From positions 1-32,837 of the forward strand of contig JAKBLM010000048.1 of NCBI GenBank assembly GCA_021832085.1: DNA of 32,837 nt, read 5' to 3'. The DNA comes from Acidobacteriota bacterium (GTDB lineage: Bacteria; Acidobacteriota; Terriglobia; Acidiferrales; UBA7541). Made by a program: the position numbers and the translations under genes. The notes beneath the pieces were generated by a model that was given only the letters and a program-made list of their open reading frames with translations, was not told where the DNA came from and made no database searches. This document shows positions 22,809-31,711 of this stretch, in pieces (position 1 is the stretch's first letter; the number at the start of each line of letters is the position of its first letter).

Positions 22809-23439
22809 GCTTGTCGGAACCATTCGCCGATTCGAGCCTGCCGGCCAAGGCGGCCGCATCGAAATCGCAGTCGATCCAACCGAACTTGCCCAACCGTTCA
22901 CGCTGGGCCAGAGCATCGCGGTAAACGGCTGCTGCCTCACCGTGGTCGAAGCGAAGGACGACGCCTTCGCCGCCGATCTTTCGCCGGAGACCCTCCGGCG
23001 CACTTCGCTCAAACGGATCGCGCCCGGCACGCTGGTCAATCTCGAGCGGCCGCTGCGGGCCGGCGACGAACTCGGCGGCCATTTCGTGCTCGGGCACGTC
23101 GACGGGGTCGGCCGGATAGCGCGGCTGCGGCGGGAAGCCGAGAACGGATGGCTGGGGGTGCAAATCGGGCCCGAGTTGGAGCGCTACGTGGCGATGAAGG
23201 GATCGCTGGCGATCGACGGGATCAGCCTGACGGTGGCCGGGTGCAGCGGCAGCCTGGCGGAATTCGCCATCATCCCCTACACCTTTGCCCATACGAATCT
23301 TCGGCAGAAGAGCGAAGGCGACCTGGTGAACGTCGAAGTCGACGTGCTGGCCCGCTACCTGGAGCGGCTGCAGGAGGCGCGCACCGAACCGCTCGCTTCG
23401 CGCTTGACGATCGAGCGGCTGATCGACGAAGGTTTTTGA
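22789..23439 (+). CDS. ribE: Riboflavin synthase, alpha subunit
   Basis: This enzyme dismutates two 6,7-dimethyl-8-ribityllumazine molecules to riboflavin. The 216-residue protein starts MFTGIIE, as usual, and shows two lumazine-binding repeats: about 1-97 (NGCCLTVV, DLSPETLRRTSL, NLERPL) and about 98-205 (GHFVLGHVDGVG, IDGISLTVAG, IIPYTFAHTNLR). The first 20 nt overlap ribD in another frame. Riboflavin genes ribBA and ribH are not in the window. I see no FMN riboswitch ahead of ftsY or ribD. Confidence 0.97.
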   Translation: MFTGIIELVGTIRRFEPAGQGGRIEIAVDPTELAQPFTLGQSIAVNGCCLTVVEAKDDAFAADLSPETLRRTSLKRIAPGTLVNLERPLRAGDELGGHFVLGHVDGVGRIARLRREAENGWLGVQIGPELERYVAMKGSLAIDGISLTVAGCSGSLAEFAIIPYTFAHTNLRQKSEGDLVNVEVDVLARYLERLQEARTEPLASRLTIERLIDEGF

Positions 23440-23611
23440 TGCGGGCGGCGGTCGATCGTTTCCGGCTCCCGCGCCACAGCGGAGCTGCCGGGATCGTGGT
23501 CGTGGTTTTCGCGGATCGGAGCCGCCGGCGTTGCGCCGGTCGCCGCAGGAGTGCGGGAAAAGGGGCATTTCTGGAAAAGCGGCTGAGCAAATTCCAACCC
23601 GGGAGGTGCCG

Positions 23612-24145
23612 ATGAGGCCGTTGATCTATTTCTTACTTGCCTTGCTGCTGACGGGCGTGCCGCTCGCGGCGCAGTCCGGGCAAAATCCGCCCGCGCAGCA
23701 AAAGACGGCTCAGCCGGTCCCACCGAACACCCGTGCGATGGAGACCCTGGGCAAGGTCGGCGACACAAACTACCTGTGGACCAACGGCCGGGCGTGGATG
23801 TCGCTTCCCGACAACGCCAAGATCGCGCTGGTGGCAGGAATCGAGCAGGGCATCATTCTCAGCGTCCGGGAAAACTGGAAGGTCATGCCCAAGCACGAGC
23901 AGCAGGAACTGGTGAAGACAGCGGCCCGGTTGACGGTAGGCGGCTTCACGTTCCGCGAGCTGGCGGTCGATATCGACGGGCTCTACCTGGATCAGGCCAA
24001 TCTCGGCATTCCCATCGTCGACGCCTATGAGTACGCCCTGCTCGAGCTGAAGAAAGCACCCAAGCGGCGACTGAGACATTTCCTCGACCAGTTGCGAAAA
24101 GCCTATCATCTGCCGAACCCCCCGAATCCGGAGCAGAAACATTGA
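23612..24145 (+). CDS. Small secreted protein of unknown function
   Basis: The 177-residue product starts at ATG 23612 after GGGAGG. It begins with a signal peptide (MRPLIYFLLALLLTGVPLAAQS, cleavage probably after AAQ/S), then a Gln/Pro-rich linker and a helical domain of about 120 residues (TLGKVGDTNYLW, DNAKIALVAGIEQGI, FRELAVDIDGLYLDQANLGIPIVDAYEYALLELKK). This domain resembles short secreted Acidobacteriota proteins that I cannot assign to a named family. The SAM hydrolase gene starts within its stop codon (4-nt overlap), so the two are likely translated together. Confidence 0.75.
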   Translation: MRPLIYFLLALLLTGVPLAAQSGQNPPAQQKTAQPVPPNTRAMETLGKVGDTNYLWTNGRAWMSLPDNAKIALVAGIEQGIILSVRENWKVMPKHEQQELVKTAARLTVGGFTFRELAVDIDGLYLDQANLGIPIVDAYEYALLELKKAPKRRLRHFLDQLRKAYHLPNPPNPEQKH

Positions 24146-24933
24146 GCGCGCCACTGATCACGCTGACCACGGACTTCGGGTCCTCCGATCCTTTCGTTGG
24201 CGCGATGAAGGGCGTCATCTCGTCGATCGAGCCCGAGGCGCGCATCTACGACATCACGCACCAAGTCACGCCCTTCGACGTGCTCGACGGGGCGCTGATC
24301 CTGGCGGCGGCGGCGCGCTACTGGCCGGCGCAAACGATTCACGTGGCGGTGGTGGATCCCGGCGTTGGCACGGTGCGGCGGCCGCTGCTGGTGAGCGCCG
24401 GCGCCCACTATTACATCGCACCCGATAACGGCGTCCTTTCGCTCGTGCTCGATCGCGAAACCGAAATCCGCGCCTGGCACATCACCGCCGACCGGTATTT
24501 CGTTCACCCGGTCAGCCGCACCTTCCACGGCCGCGACATCTTTGCGCCCGCAGCCGCCTGGCTGGCGCGCGAGGGGAAACCGGAGAATTTCGGTCCGGAA
24601 ATCACCGACTACGAACGCTTCACGCTGCCAGGGCCGGAGATCTCGGAGAATACGATCCGCGGCGTGATCCTGCGCGCCGACCGTTTCGGCAACCTGCTGA
24701 CGAACCTGCGGCCGGAAGACGCACCCCGGCTGGCCACCGGCGCCCGTTTCCGGCTGAAGACGGGCCAGGCGGAAGTGACGCGGCGCGTGACCACCTTCGG
24801 CGAAGGCGCGGAGGGAGAGCCGTGCCTACTGCTGGGATCGAGCGGCTACTTCGAGATCGCCGTCAATCGGGCCAGTGCGGCAGAACGGACCGGAGCCGCT
24901 TCCGGCTCGCCTTTCACGTTGGAATTTTCCTGA
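24142..24933 (+). CDS. SAM hydroxide adenosyltransferase / SAM hydrolase (DUF62 family)
   Basis: This 263-residue protein of the fluorinase/chlorinase-like family is predicted to hydrolyse S-adenosylmethionine to adenosine and methionine, not to halogenate. It shows the N-terminal LTTDFGSSDPFVGAMKG (D11), VVDPGVGTVRRPLL and APDNGVLSLV, then a C-terminal beta domain with RADRFGNLLTNL. It starts with TTG in an overlap with the preceding stop codon. The physiological reason for SAM hydrolysis is unclear. I recall similar genes near ftsY-ribD-ribE in Acidobacteriota, which I could not check. Confidence 0.88.
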   Translation: MSAPLITLTTDFGSSDPFVGAMKGVISSIEPEARIYDITHQVTPFDVLDGALILAAAARYWPAQTIHVAVVDPGVGTVRRPLLVSAGAHYYIAPDNGVLSLVLDRETEIRAWHITADRYFVHPVSRTFHGRDIFAPAAAWLAREGKPENFGPEITDYERFTLPGPEISENTIRGVILRADRFGNLLTNLRPEDAPRLATGARFRLKTGQAEVTRRVTTFGEGAEGEPCLLLGSSGYFEIAVNRASAAERTGAASGSPFTLEFS

Positions 24934-24987
24934 AGCGTTTCCGAAAGGCAGGCCTTTTCGAGCGACGGGCCCGGTCGGGACGCCGCG

Positions 24988-27924
24988 TCAGACTTCCTTG
25001 CGTGTCGGGATGCTGGCTTCGAGCGTCGTTCCGGAACCGCCGGAGCGGATCTCGAGCGTTCCACCGAGTTCGCGGACGCGTTCCTTCATGCCCGTAATGC
25101 CCACCCCCAGGCGCGAAGCGCGCGGCACGTCGGCCAAAGAGGGCTGGGGCATTCCGTGCCCGCGGTCGGCCACTTGGACGACAATGTTCGCGTTTTTGCG
25201 GGTGAAGCGAACACTGGCGCTGGCGCTGCCGGAATGGCGCTGCACGTTCGTCAGCCCCTCCTGCACCACGCGGAATAGCGCCAGTTCCACCGACCGCGGC
25301 AAACGGCCGAGGTCCGGCGGAATGGCCAGGTCGACCTGAATGCCGCTCCGCTCGACAAATCCCTGCACATACCAGGTGACCGTCGAGGACAGACCCAGTT
25401 CCTCGAGCAGCGGCGGGTGCAGCAGATAGGAAAGCGTGCGGATTTCCTGCACGTTTTGCTGCACCAGCTCGCGGCTTTCCTGGAGGATCGTGTGCGCCTT
25501 CGGCTCGGACGCGATGGAGGAATTCTCGAGCCAGGAAAGATTCATCGCCAGGGCGGCCAGGCGCTGTCCCAGGCTGTCGTGCAGCTCTCGGGCAATCCGG
25601 CGCCGCTCGCTGTCCTGGGCACGCAACAACTGGGCCGAAAGCCGGCGCAACGATTCTTCGGCCTGCTTGCGCGTGGTGATGTCCATGGCGATTCCCACGA
25701 TCCGGTTCACTCGCCCGGTTTCGTCATGGATGGGAAAGCCGCGATCCCAGATCCAGCGGATCGATCCGTCGGGCCGAAGGATGCGGAACTCGGCGGCGAA
25801 GCTTCCCTGCTTCACGATGTGGTCGTACATCCCAGCGACGCGCTCGCGGTCGTCAGGGTGGATCGCGTCCTGCCAGGAGAGCGGCTGCTGCCGAAAGCTC
25901 TGGCACGAACGGCCCCAGATGGTCTCGTAGGCCGGATTGACGTAGAGGCCGCGGGTGCCGCTCGCGTCGGACATCCAGAAGACTTCCTCGACGTTTTCGG
26001 CCATCTGGCGGAAGCGCTCCTCGCTTTCGCGGATGGCCTCTTCGTTGCGCCGGCGTTCGATGGCGGCGGCGAGCACGTTGCCGATGGCCTGGAGGAAATT
26101 GGCGTCGTCGGCTTTGAACTCGCGCCGGGAGCGGCTGTGCGCCCCGAGCACGCCGAAGGGCCGTTCGCGCCCCATGATGATGACGCTCAGGCCGCTGACC
26201 ACTCCGTGTTCGCGCAGGAGCGAAGGGCCGCTGAAGCGCGTCTCCACGCGCAGGTCCTCGACAACCACCGGCTCGCGCGCCAACAGCGTATAGCCGGCCT
26301 GGGACTCGGCGCCCGCATCGACGAGCGCACGGCCAAGCGTGCCCTCGCGCCAGCCGACGCCCGCGCGCAGCAGAAACTGGCGGCCGTCGGGCAGTAATTC
26401 GAGCACCTTGCAGAGTTCCACGTCGAGCGTGTGGGCCACCAATTCAACCGCCTCGTTCAGCAACGTGGCCAGGTCCACGCCGGAAAGAGCGCGCTGTCCG
26501 AGGTTGGCGATTGCCTCCTGTTGCCGGGTCCTCGCCTCGAGTTCGCGTTCGGTGGCTTTGCGATCGGTAACGTCGCGGATCGCCGTGGAAACGAGCGTGC
26601 CGTCCTCCGTTTCCAGCGGACCCAGCGAAATTTCAGCGGGAAAGACGGTGCCGTCCTTGCGGCGGCCGGAGAATTCCAGCCCCGTGCCCATCCGGCGGGT
26701 GTGCGGCAGGGCGAAATAGGTGGCGGCGTGCTGGGCATGCGAATCGCGGGCGTCTTCCGGGAGCAAAATTTCCACCGGCTGGCCGATGAGTTCCTGCTTG
26801 GTGTAGCCGAAGAGCCGCTCCGCCTGCGCGTTGACGAGCACGATGCGATTTTCGCGGTCGGCAATGACCATGGCGTCGGGAGCGGCTTCGAGCAGATCGC
26901 GAAACTTTCCCTCCGCCCGTTTCCGCTCGGTGATATCGCGGATGATGCCGAGCCCGCCGACGATCTCGCCCGAGGCGCCGCGTAGCGGGGAATACGAACC
27001 CTCGAAGAAACCGCTCCGGCCGGTCTGGGCGATCGAATAGGCTTGGTCAGAGGCGAGTGCGCTGTGTCCCTCGAGCGGCGCACCCATTGTCTTATCCAGT
27101 CCAGCCTCAACCAGCGAAGGAAACACGTCGAAGGCCCGGCGGCCCAACACTTCTTCCTGCGGAATCCCCGTGAGCGATTCCATGCCAGGGTTCCAGAGGG
27201 TGAGGCAAAAGTCGCGGTCGTAGGCCAGGATGCCGTCCATGCTGCTGCGAATCAGAGACTGCGAAAACTCCTTTTCGCGGCGGACGGTGCGCTCGGCGCG
27301 CTCTCGTTCGCTCACATCGCTCTCGATCAGGAAAAAGGAGCCAAGCACCAGGAAGCAGGCCAGGACCGCCGTCACCAGGCTGAGCAGGCGGGTGCGGCGG
27401 ACGCCGGGCAGCGATCGTGTCGCGCGCGCTTCCAGCGTTGCCTGCTCGTGATCCTGCATGTCCTTGAGCGCGACGGTGATTCGTTCCGCCAGTTTGTCCT
27501 GGCGATCGCGGACAGCCGGCGGCAGGCTTGTGCCGGGCGGCAGCGTGAGGAGCTGATTTTCCTGCAGCATCCACTGGTCGAGCAGGCGGTCGAAGCGGTT
27601 GAGCGCCCCGAGGATCTTATCCGGGTCCTCCTGCGCCAGCATGTGCAGATGGCGGTCGGTCTGACGGATTTCCGCCGAAAGGGTGCCATAGGCTTGCCGG
27701 TTTTGCACCTGGCCGCGGGCGTATTCACGGCCATATTGCTCCGCGCGACCGAGGTCGACGCGGATGGTTTCGATGTCGGCAAGGACGCGATTGGTATGGG
27801 CGATCCAGGCAGCTCCCCGGACCACACGGGACGCATTGCGAAAGGCGGCGATGCCGAGGAAGACGAAAACGAGCAGGGCAAGTCCGAAGCTGAAGGCGAG
27901 TTTCGCCCGCAAAGAGACCCTCAT
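24988..27924 (-). CDS. Membrane sensor histidine kinase with three PAS domains and a GAF domain
   Basis: The roughly 978-residue kinase has two membrane helices (about 8-28 and 180-200) bracketing an extracytoplasmic helical region like CHASE3. These are followed by PAS domains at about 220-334, 338-456 and 631-752 and a GAF domain at about 471-626. The HisKA_3-type phosphoacceptor is H782 (RRRIARELHDSLGQRL), with the ATPase N box QEGLTNVQRH (N893), DRGHGMP (D920) and GVGITGM. HisKA_3 kinases pair with NarL/LuxR-type regulators, but none lies nearby, so it is an orphan. ATG at 27924 has GAGGA 4 nt upstream; ATG at 27966 would add 14 residues without a ribosome-binding site. Its signal is unknown. 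Confidence 0.93.
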   Translation of the reverse strand: MRVSLRAKLAFSFGLALLVFVFLGIAAFRNASRVVRGAAWIAHTNRVLADIETIRVDLGRAEQYGREYARGQVQNRQAYGTLSAEIRQTDRHLHMLAQEDPDKILGALNRFDRLLDQWMLQENQLLTLPPGTSLPPAVRDRQDKLAERITVALKDMQDHEQATLEARATRSLPGVRRTRLLSLVTAVLACFLVLGSFFLIESDVSERERAERTVRREKEFSQSLIRSSMDGILAYDRDFCLTLWNPGMESLTGIPQEEVLGRRAFDVFPSLVEAGLDKTMGAPLEGHSALASDQAYSIAQTGRSGFFEGSYSPLRGASGEIVGGLGIIRDITERKRAEGKFRDLLEAAPDAMVIADRENRIVLVNAQAERLFGYTKQELIGQPVEILLPEDARDSHAQHAATYFALPHTRRMGTGLEFSGRRKDGTVFPAEISLGPLETEDGTLVSTAIRDVTDRKATERELEARTRQQEAIANLGQRALSGVDLATLLNEAVELVAHTLDVELCKVLELLPDGRQFLLRAGVGWREGTLGRALVDAGAESQAGYTLLAREPVVVEDLRVETRFSGPSLLREHGVVSGLSVIIMGRERPFGVLGAHSRSRREFKADDANFLQAIGNVLAAAIERRRNEEAIRESEERFRQMAENVEEVFWMSDASGTRGLYVNPAYETIWGRSCQSFRQQPLSWQDAIHPDDRERVAGMYDHIVKQGSFAAEFRILRPDGSIRWIWDRGFPIHDETGRVNRIVGIAMDITTRKQAEESLRRLSAQLLRAQDSERRRIARELHDSLGQRLAALAMNLSWLENSSIASEPKAHTILQESRELVQQNVQEIRTLSYLLHPPLLEELGLSSTVTWYVQGFVERSGIQVDLAIPPDLGRLPRSVELALFRVVQEGLTNVQRHSGSASASVRFTRKNANIVVQVADRGHGMPQPSLADVPRASRLGVGITGMKERVRELGGTLEIRSGGSGTTLEASIPTRKEV

Positions 27925-28192
27925 AATTCCTCGCTTGGGTTCCTGTGTCGGTTCGCTTTTGCGCATCGGGCCGGTATGGATGATACCTTGAGCCTATAGT
28001 TCCCGGCCTTCCCGGTCAAATCCCCTCCCCGCTGGCCGGCGCGGCCACCCCGCAAAATAACCTAGGAAGCCCTAAGGGTTCCTTTTCCCGGGATCGGGGG
28101 CAGACACCGATGGCTGCTTACGGGGCCGTCGCTCATGCTGGAAAGAGCCGGAAGCCGGAGCATCGAGCCGGCACGGCTCCAAGGATCCCGTC

Positions 28193-28936
28193 ATGGAAAG
28201 TGAACGAGCAGCTGAACCCGAACGCGCCAATCCGCGGCGGGAATCGGCGCCGGCGGACCTCAAGGATTTCGAGCGAATCTACCGGCTCTATGTGCCCCGC
28301 GTTTACCGCACATGCCTGCGCATGGTCGGGAATCCGGCCGACGCCGAGGAACTCACACAGGACGTTTTTCTCCAGGTTTTTCGCAAGCTCGATACCTATC
28401 GAGGCGAGTCCGCCTTTTCGACCTGGTTGCATCGTGTGGCCGTCAATACCGTGCTGATGAGGCTGCGCAAGAAGCGTGGGCATTTGGAAGTCTCGCTCGA
28501 GAACGTCGTCGAGACCGAGGAAGGCAGCGAAATGCCGGCCGCACAATTCGGGGTCGACGATCCCGGCTTGCTAGGGGCGGTCGACCGGCTCGGACTCGAG
28601 CGCGCGATCATTCGCCTGCCGGTTTCGCAACGGCTGGCATTCGTGCTGCACGACGTGGAAGGCTACAGCTACGAAGAGATCGCGGCAATGACCGACTGCA
28701 CGGTCGAAAGCGCCAAATACCGGCTGCACAGCGCGCGCGTTACACTGCGCGGCCTGCTGCGCGAATATCAGAAGGAGCACCGGCGGCCGGAAGCTGAGCC
28801 TGACTCGCGTCGGCAGGCCGAGGCTCCGCGCACAACCGCAGCGGCGGAGATTGAGCGCGGTCGCGTGCCGGACACAGAAGCGGCGCCGCCCGCGCTTGAG
28901 GACAAGACCCTGCCGCTGGCTCCCGTGCTTGGCTAG
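28193..28936 (+). CDS. ECF-type RNA polymerase sigma factor
   Basis: The 247-residue protein has sigma region 2 (about 25-95: FERIYRLYVPRVYRTCLRMVGNPADAEELTQDVFLQVFRKL, FSTWLHRVAVN) and region 4 (about 138-190: LPVSQRLAFVLHDVEGYSYEEIAAMTDCTVESAKYRLHSAR). About 50 residues of Glu/Pro/Ala-rich tail follow region 4, longer than the usual ECF length of 170-200. AAGGA upstream of the ATG supports the start. No anti-sigma or zinc-finger anti-sigma gene follows; the next gene is convergent. It diverges from the sensor kinase. Target promoters are unknown. Confidence 0.92.
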   Translation: MESERAAEPERANPRRESAPADLKDFERIYRLYVPRVYRTCLRMVGNPADAEELTQDVFLQVFRKLDTYRGESAFSTWLHRVAVNTVLMRLRKKRGHLEVSLENVVETEEGSEMPAAQFGVDDPGLLGAVDRLGLERAIIRLPVSQRLAFVLHDVEGYSYEEIAAMTDCTVESAKYRLHSARVTLRGLLREYQKEHRRPEAEPDSRRQAEAPRTTAAAEIERGRVPDTEAAPPALEDKTLPLAPVLG

Positions 28937-29010
28937 TCCACGCTTCGCAAGCCATCGCACCGGAGCTGGAGATCGGCTGAAAACCGGCCTCGCGCGCGGG
29001 AACGGCAGGC

Positions 29011-29892
29011 TCAATCGACCGAATAGGTGATTTCGGTGCGCCGGATGCGGTAGCAGGAAAAGGCCAGCACAGCCACGGTGAAACCGAGCAGGCCGGCGAC
29101 GGCAACTGCGCTGGAAATCGGCCCGGTGGAAACGGTGAAGAGTCCCAGCAGGAACGAATTTGACGGGACGCTGACCGGGTAGAGATGTTTCAGGTAAAAC
29201 GTGACGCTGAGCATCTGAAGCCAGCCGGGCAGCACCGGAGTGATCGTCTCCCAGCCGAGAAACAGCGCGCCGGGAACAATGGGATTCCTGAAGACGAGGC
29301 TCAAGCCGAGGAAAACCGCGCCGTAGCCCAGCGCTCCCAGCGCGATGATCAACAGATAGACGCCCAACTGGCCCAAACCGGGCCCATCGAACACGTAGGC
29401 CGAGCCCAACTTCCCAAACCGCCCGTAGAGAAGGAAGAAAGACCCGAGCACGGAGATCTCGAAGACGGAGATGACGATCGCCGCGCCGGCCAGGAATTTT
29501 CCAATCACCAGCACTTCCCTGCGTACCGGCGTGAGGAAGGGATAGTGAAGGGTTCGCTCGACCATTTCGCCGCGGAAAAGCCAGGTGAAAACGCCCATGC
29601 AGGCGAAAAACAGGCCCAGGCGCACATAGTAGAGCTGCATGATGCCGGCGAAGATCTGCGTCTGGTTTTCGAGCGCCGCGGCATCGACCGGCTGCCTGGA
29701 ATGAACCACCCAGGGAACTCCAAAGAGCAGGAGCGGCACAAACGCCAGCAGAAATACCCAGAAGCGCCGGCGGGTGAACAGGCTGCGACGCAGCTCATGC
29801 CGGACGAGGATACCGATCTGCCGGACCCAAAGCCGCCACGGGGGCCCTGTCCATTCGGCCGGCGGCCGCACAGCGCTGGCGCCATCGCTCAT
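29011..29892 (-). CDS. ABC-2-type transporter permease (module 2)
   Basis: The 293-residue membrane protein has a cytoplasmic N-terminus, a helix at about 42-63, a large loop, and about five further helices (about 90-108, 128-155, 175-202, 225-240, 255-282), with the LGSFFLLYG and LGFTVAVLAFSC segments being clear. It pairs with the ATPase encoded just upstream, whose stop overlaps this ATG (ATGA, 4 nt). The product probably exports a lipid, peptide or other small molecule; the substrate is not predictable. Last gene of the four-gene operon. Confidence 0.85.
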   Translation of the reverse strand: MSDGASAVRPPAEWTGPPWRLWVRQIGILVRHELRRSLFTRRRFWVFLLAFVPLLLFGVPWVVHSRQPVDAAALENQTQIFAGIMQLYYVRLGLFFACMGVFTWLFRGEMVERTLHYPFLTPVRREVLVIGKFLAGAAIVISVFEISVLGSFFLLYGRFGKLGSAYVFDGPGLGQLGVYLLIIALGALGYGAVFLGLSLVFRNPIVPGALFLGWETITPVLPGWLQMLSVTFYLKHLYPVSVPSNSFLLGLFTVSTGPISSAVAVAGLLGFTVAVLAFSCYRIRRTEITYSVD

Positions 29893-30839
29893 GTGAGATT
29901 CCCGTCCGAACCGATGAGATATTGGTAGAGCGAGTTCACATCGTCGTCGGCCGGGGCGACGGTGTCGATCTCCACCAGGCCCGCGGTGACCGCGCGGTTG
30001 AGCAGCAGATAAAATTTCTCGGCGTTGGTCGTCCGCACCAGCAGCCCGCCGCCGTCCTTCTGGAGCTTGGCCTCGACGACATCGCCCAGCGAAAAAGCCT
30101 CGGCGGCCAGCCCCCTCGCGTTCGAGCAACGCACCAGGATCTGCATCGGCTGGTCCTGCACTTCCCGGCGGACCTCGTGAATACGGCCCTCGGCCACGAT
30201 AAAGCCATTGCTGATCAGAATGACGCGATCGGAGATGCGGTCGACCTCTTCGAGGATGTGGCTGGAGATGATCAGGTGAAGGCCCTGGCTGCCAAGTTCC
30301 TGAAACAGGGCGAGCGATTCGGCGCGCGCCATCGGATCAAGGCCATTGAGCGGCTCGTCGAGCACCAGCACCGACGGATGATGGGCAATCGCCTGCCCCA
30401 ATCGAACGCGCTGGCGCATGCCCTTGCTGTAGCCCGCCACGCGGCGCATGCCGGCTTCCCGGAGACCGACGCGATCGAGCGCCTCCTCGCTGAACCGGTT
30501 CGCCTCGGCGCCTGAAAAACCCGCGAGCCGCAAAGGCCAGTAGATGAAATCGTAGCCGGTGACGCCGTGAGGGAAAGAGTCGAACTGGGTGCAATAGCCG
30601 ACATGGCGAAAGAATTCCTGCGGATCACCGGGCGAGAGGCCGCGGACCGTCACCCGCCCGTGCGTCGGCCGGATCAGCCCGGTCATCAGGTTCATCAGCG
30701 TGGTTTTGCCCGAGCCGTTGGGGCCGACCAGCGCGGTGATTCCCGGCTCCAGGGAGAAGCTGACGCGATTCACGCCGAGAATCTCCCCGTAGAATTTCGA
30801 GACGTTCTCGAAGACCACCCTGTCGGCAGCCGGCGTCAT
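29889..30839 (-). CDS. ABC transporter ATP-binding protein (module 2)
   Basis: The 316-residue ATPase has Walker A GPNGSGKTT, the signature YSKGMRQRVRLGQ, Walker B LVLDEPLNGLD and the switch His in SSHILEE. A C-terminal extension (about 215-316) is typical of ABC-2 exporters. The ATG at 30839 overlaps the upstream permease stop by 4 nt. The permease gene follows with a 4-nt overlap, so the pair is translationally coupled. Confidence 0.93.
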   Translation of the reverse strand: MTPAADRVVFENVSKFYGEILGVNRVSFSLEPGITALVGPNGSGKTTLMNLMTGLIRPTHGRVTVRGLSPGDPQEFFRHVGYCTQFDSFPHGVTGYDFIYWPLRLAGFSGAEANRFSEEALDRVGLREAGMRRVAGYSKGMRQRVRLGQAIAHHPSVLVLDEPLNGLDPMARAESLALFQELGSQGLHLIISSHILEEVDRISDRVILISNGFIVAEGRIHEVRREVQDQPMQILVRCSNARGLAAEAFSLGDVVEAKLQKDGGGLLVRTTNAEKFYLLLNRAVTAGLVEIDTVAPADDDVNSLYQYLIGSDGNLT

Positions 30840-31711
30840 CCGCGCACCACCTCGAAAGCGCGCAGCCGCGCCTGGAGCAGCTCGAGCGAGAGCACCGAGA
30901 CCAGCGCGAACATGCCCCAAGCCGCCGAATGCGGAATGGTCGCTTCGGTGCCGGTGTACGACGTCCGGAAGCCGGCGTAGAGAATCACGTGAAACAGATA
31001 CGCCAGATCTAGCAGCCGGCCCCAATGCGTCTGTAGAGTGGCGTCGATCACCGCGCCGAAGCCGGAGGGGATCAGAAAGACGGCGAAGATCGCGCCCATG
31101 GCGACGATTCGCCACTTCACCCAAGCCGAGGTGGCCAGCGCCACAAGCGAAAGCAGCACGATCCAGACCAGCGAGGTCCAGAGGATCGGGCCGATCATCC
31201 ACCGGTGGCTGCCCAACCATGGCGCGGAGGAGAGCCCCGCTTCGAGAAAGAGCAGTGCGAGTGCGGGAATCCAGGTGAGGAACGAGAGCAGCACGCCAAG
31301 CACCGCGAATTTCCCCGCCACGTATTCGGCGCGGCTGAATGGCCGGCTGAGAAACAGCGGCAACGCCCCGTTCGAAAGGTCTCCTGCCACCAGCGTGGGG
31401 CAAACCCAGCAGGTCATCAGAAAAGCAAAGGAACTCTGGACCTGCAGGAACGCGGTGAAAAATCCCGTACTGACGTGGAGCTTGAGCTTCGCTGACGCCA
31501 GGGAAAGCAGCATGTGCACCAGCGAGCTATTGGCCACAAAAATATAGCCGGCGAAGCCCAGCACTGGAAGCAGGCAGGCAATGAAAAAGCCGAGGAAAAA
31601 CCGGGACGCGAAAAGGTCGCGAAACGCGAAGCGCGTGAGCACGAAACAGCGCGACCATCGCTGCGTAAGCCGTCCATGGAAGGGCTCGTAATGGCGCTTA
31701 TAGACGGCCAT
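30836..31711 (-). CDS. ABC-2-type transporter permease (module 1)
   Basis: This 291-residue protein has about six helices (about 35-57, 92-112, 133-155, 175-193, 203-223, 260-282) and the ABC-2 loop VAGDLSNGALPLFLSRPFSRAEYVAGK. The start overlaps the preceding ATPase gene by 14 nt and the end overlaps the next ATPase gene by 4 nt. It belongs with the module-1 ATPase. Confidence 0.86.
   Translation of the reverse strand: MAVYKRHYEPFHGRLTQRWSRCFVLTRFAFRDLFASRFFLGFFIACLLPVLGFAGYIFVANSSLVHMLLSLASAKLKLHVSTGFFTAFLQVQSSFAFLMTCWVCPTLVAGDLSNGALPLFLSRPFSRAEYVAGKFAVLGVLLSFLTWIPALALLFLEAGLSSAPWLGSHRWMIGPILWTSLVWIVLLSLVALATSAWVKWRIVAMGAIFAVFLIPSGFGAVIDATLQTHWGRLLDLAYLFHVILYAGFRTSYTGTEATIPHSAAWGMFALVSVLSLELLQARLRAFEVVRG

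Noticed and set aside
28064..28084. GGAAGCCC-TAA-GGGTTCC hairpin followed by TTTT, resembling a terminator
   Set aside because: It has a bulged base and lies between divergent genes with no upstream plus-strand gene to terminate, so a terminator role is not supported.
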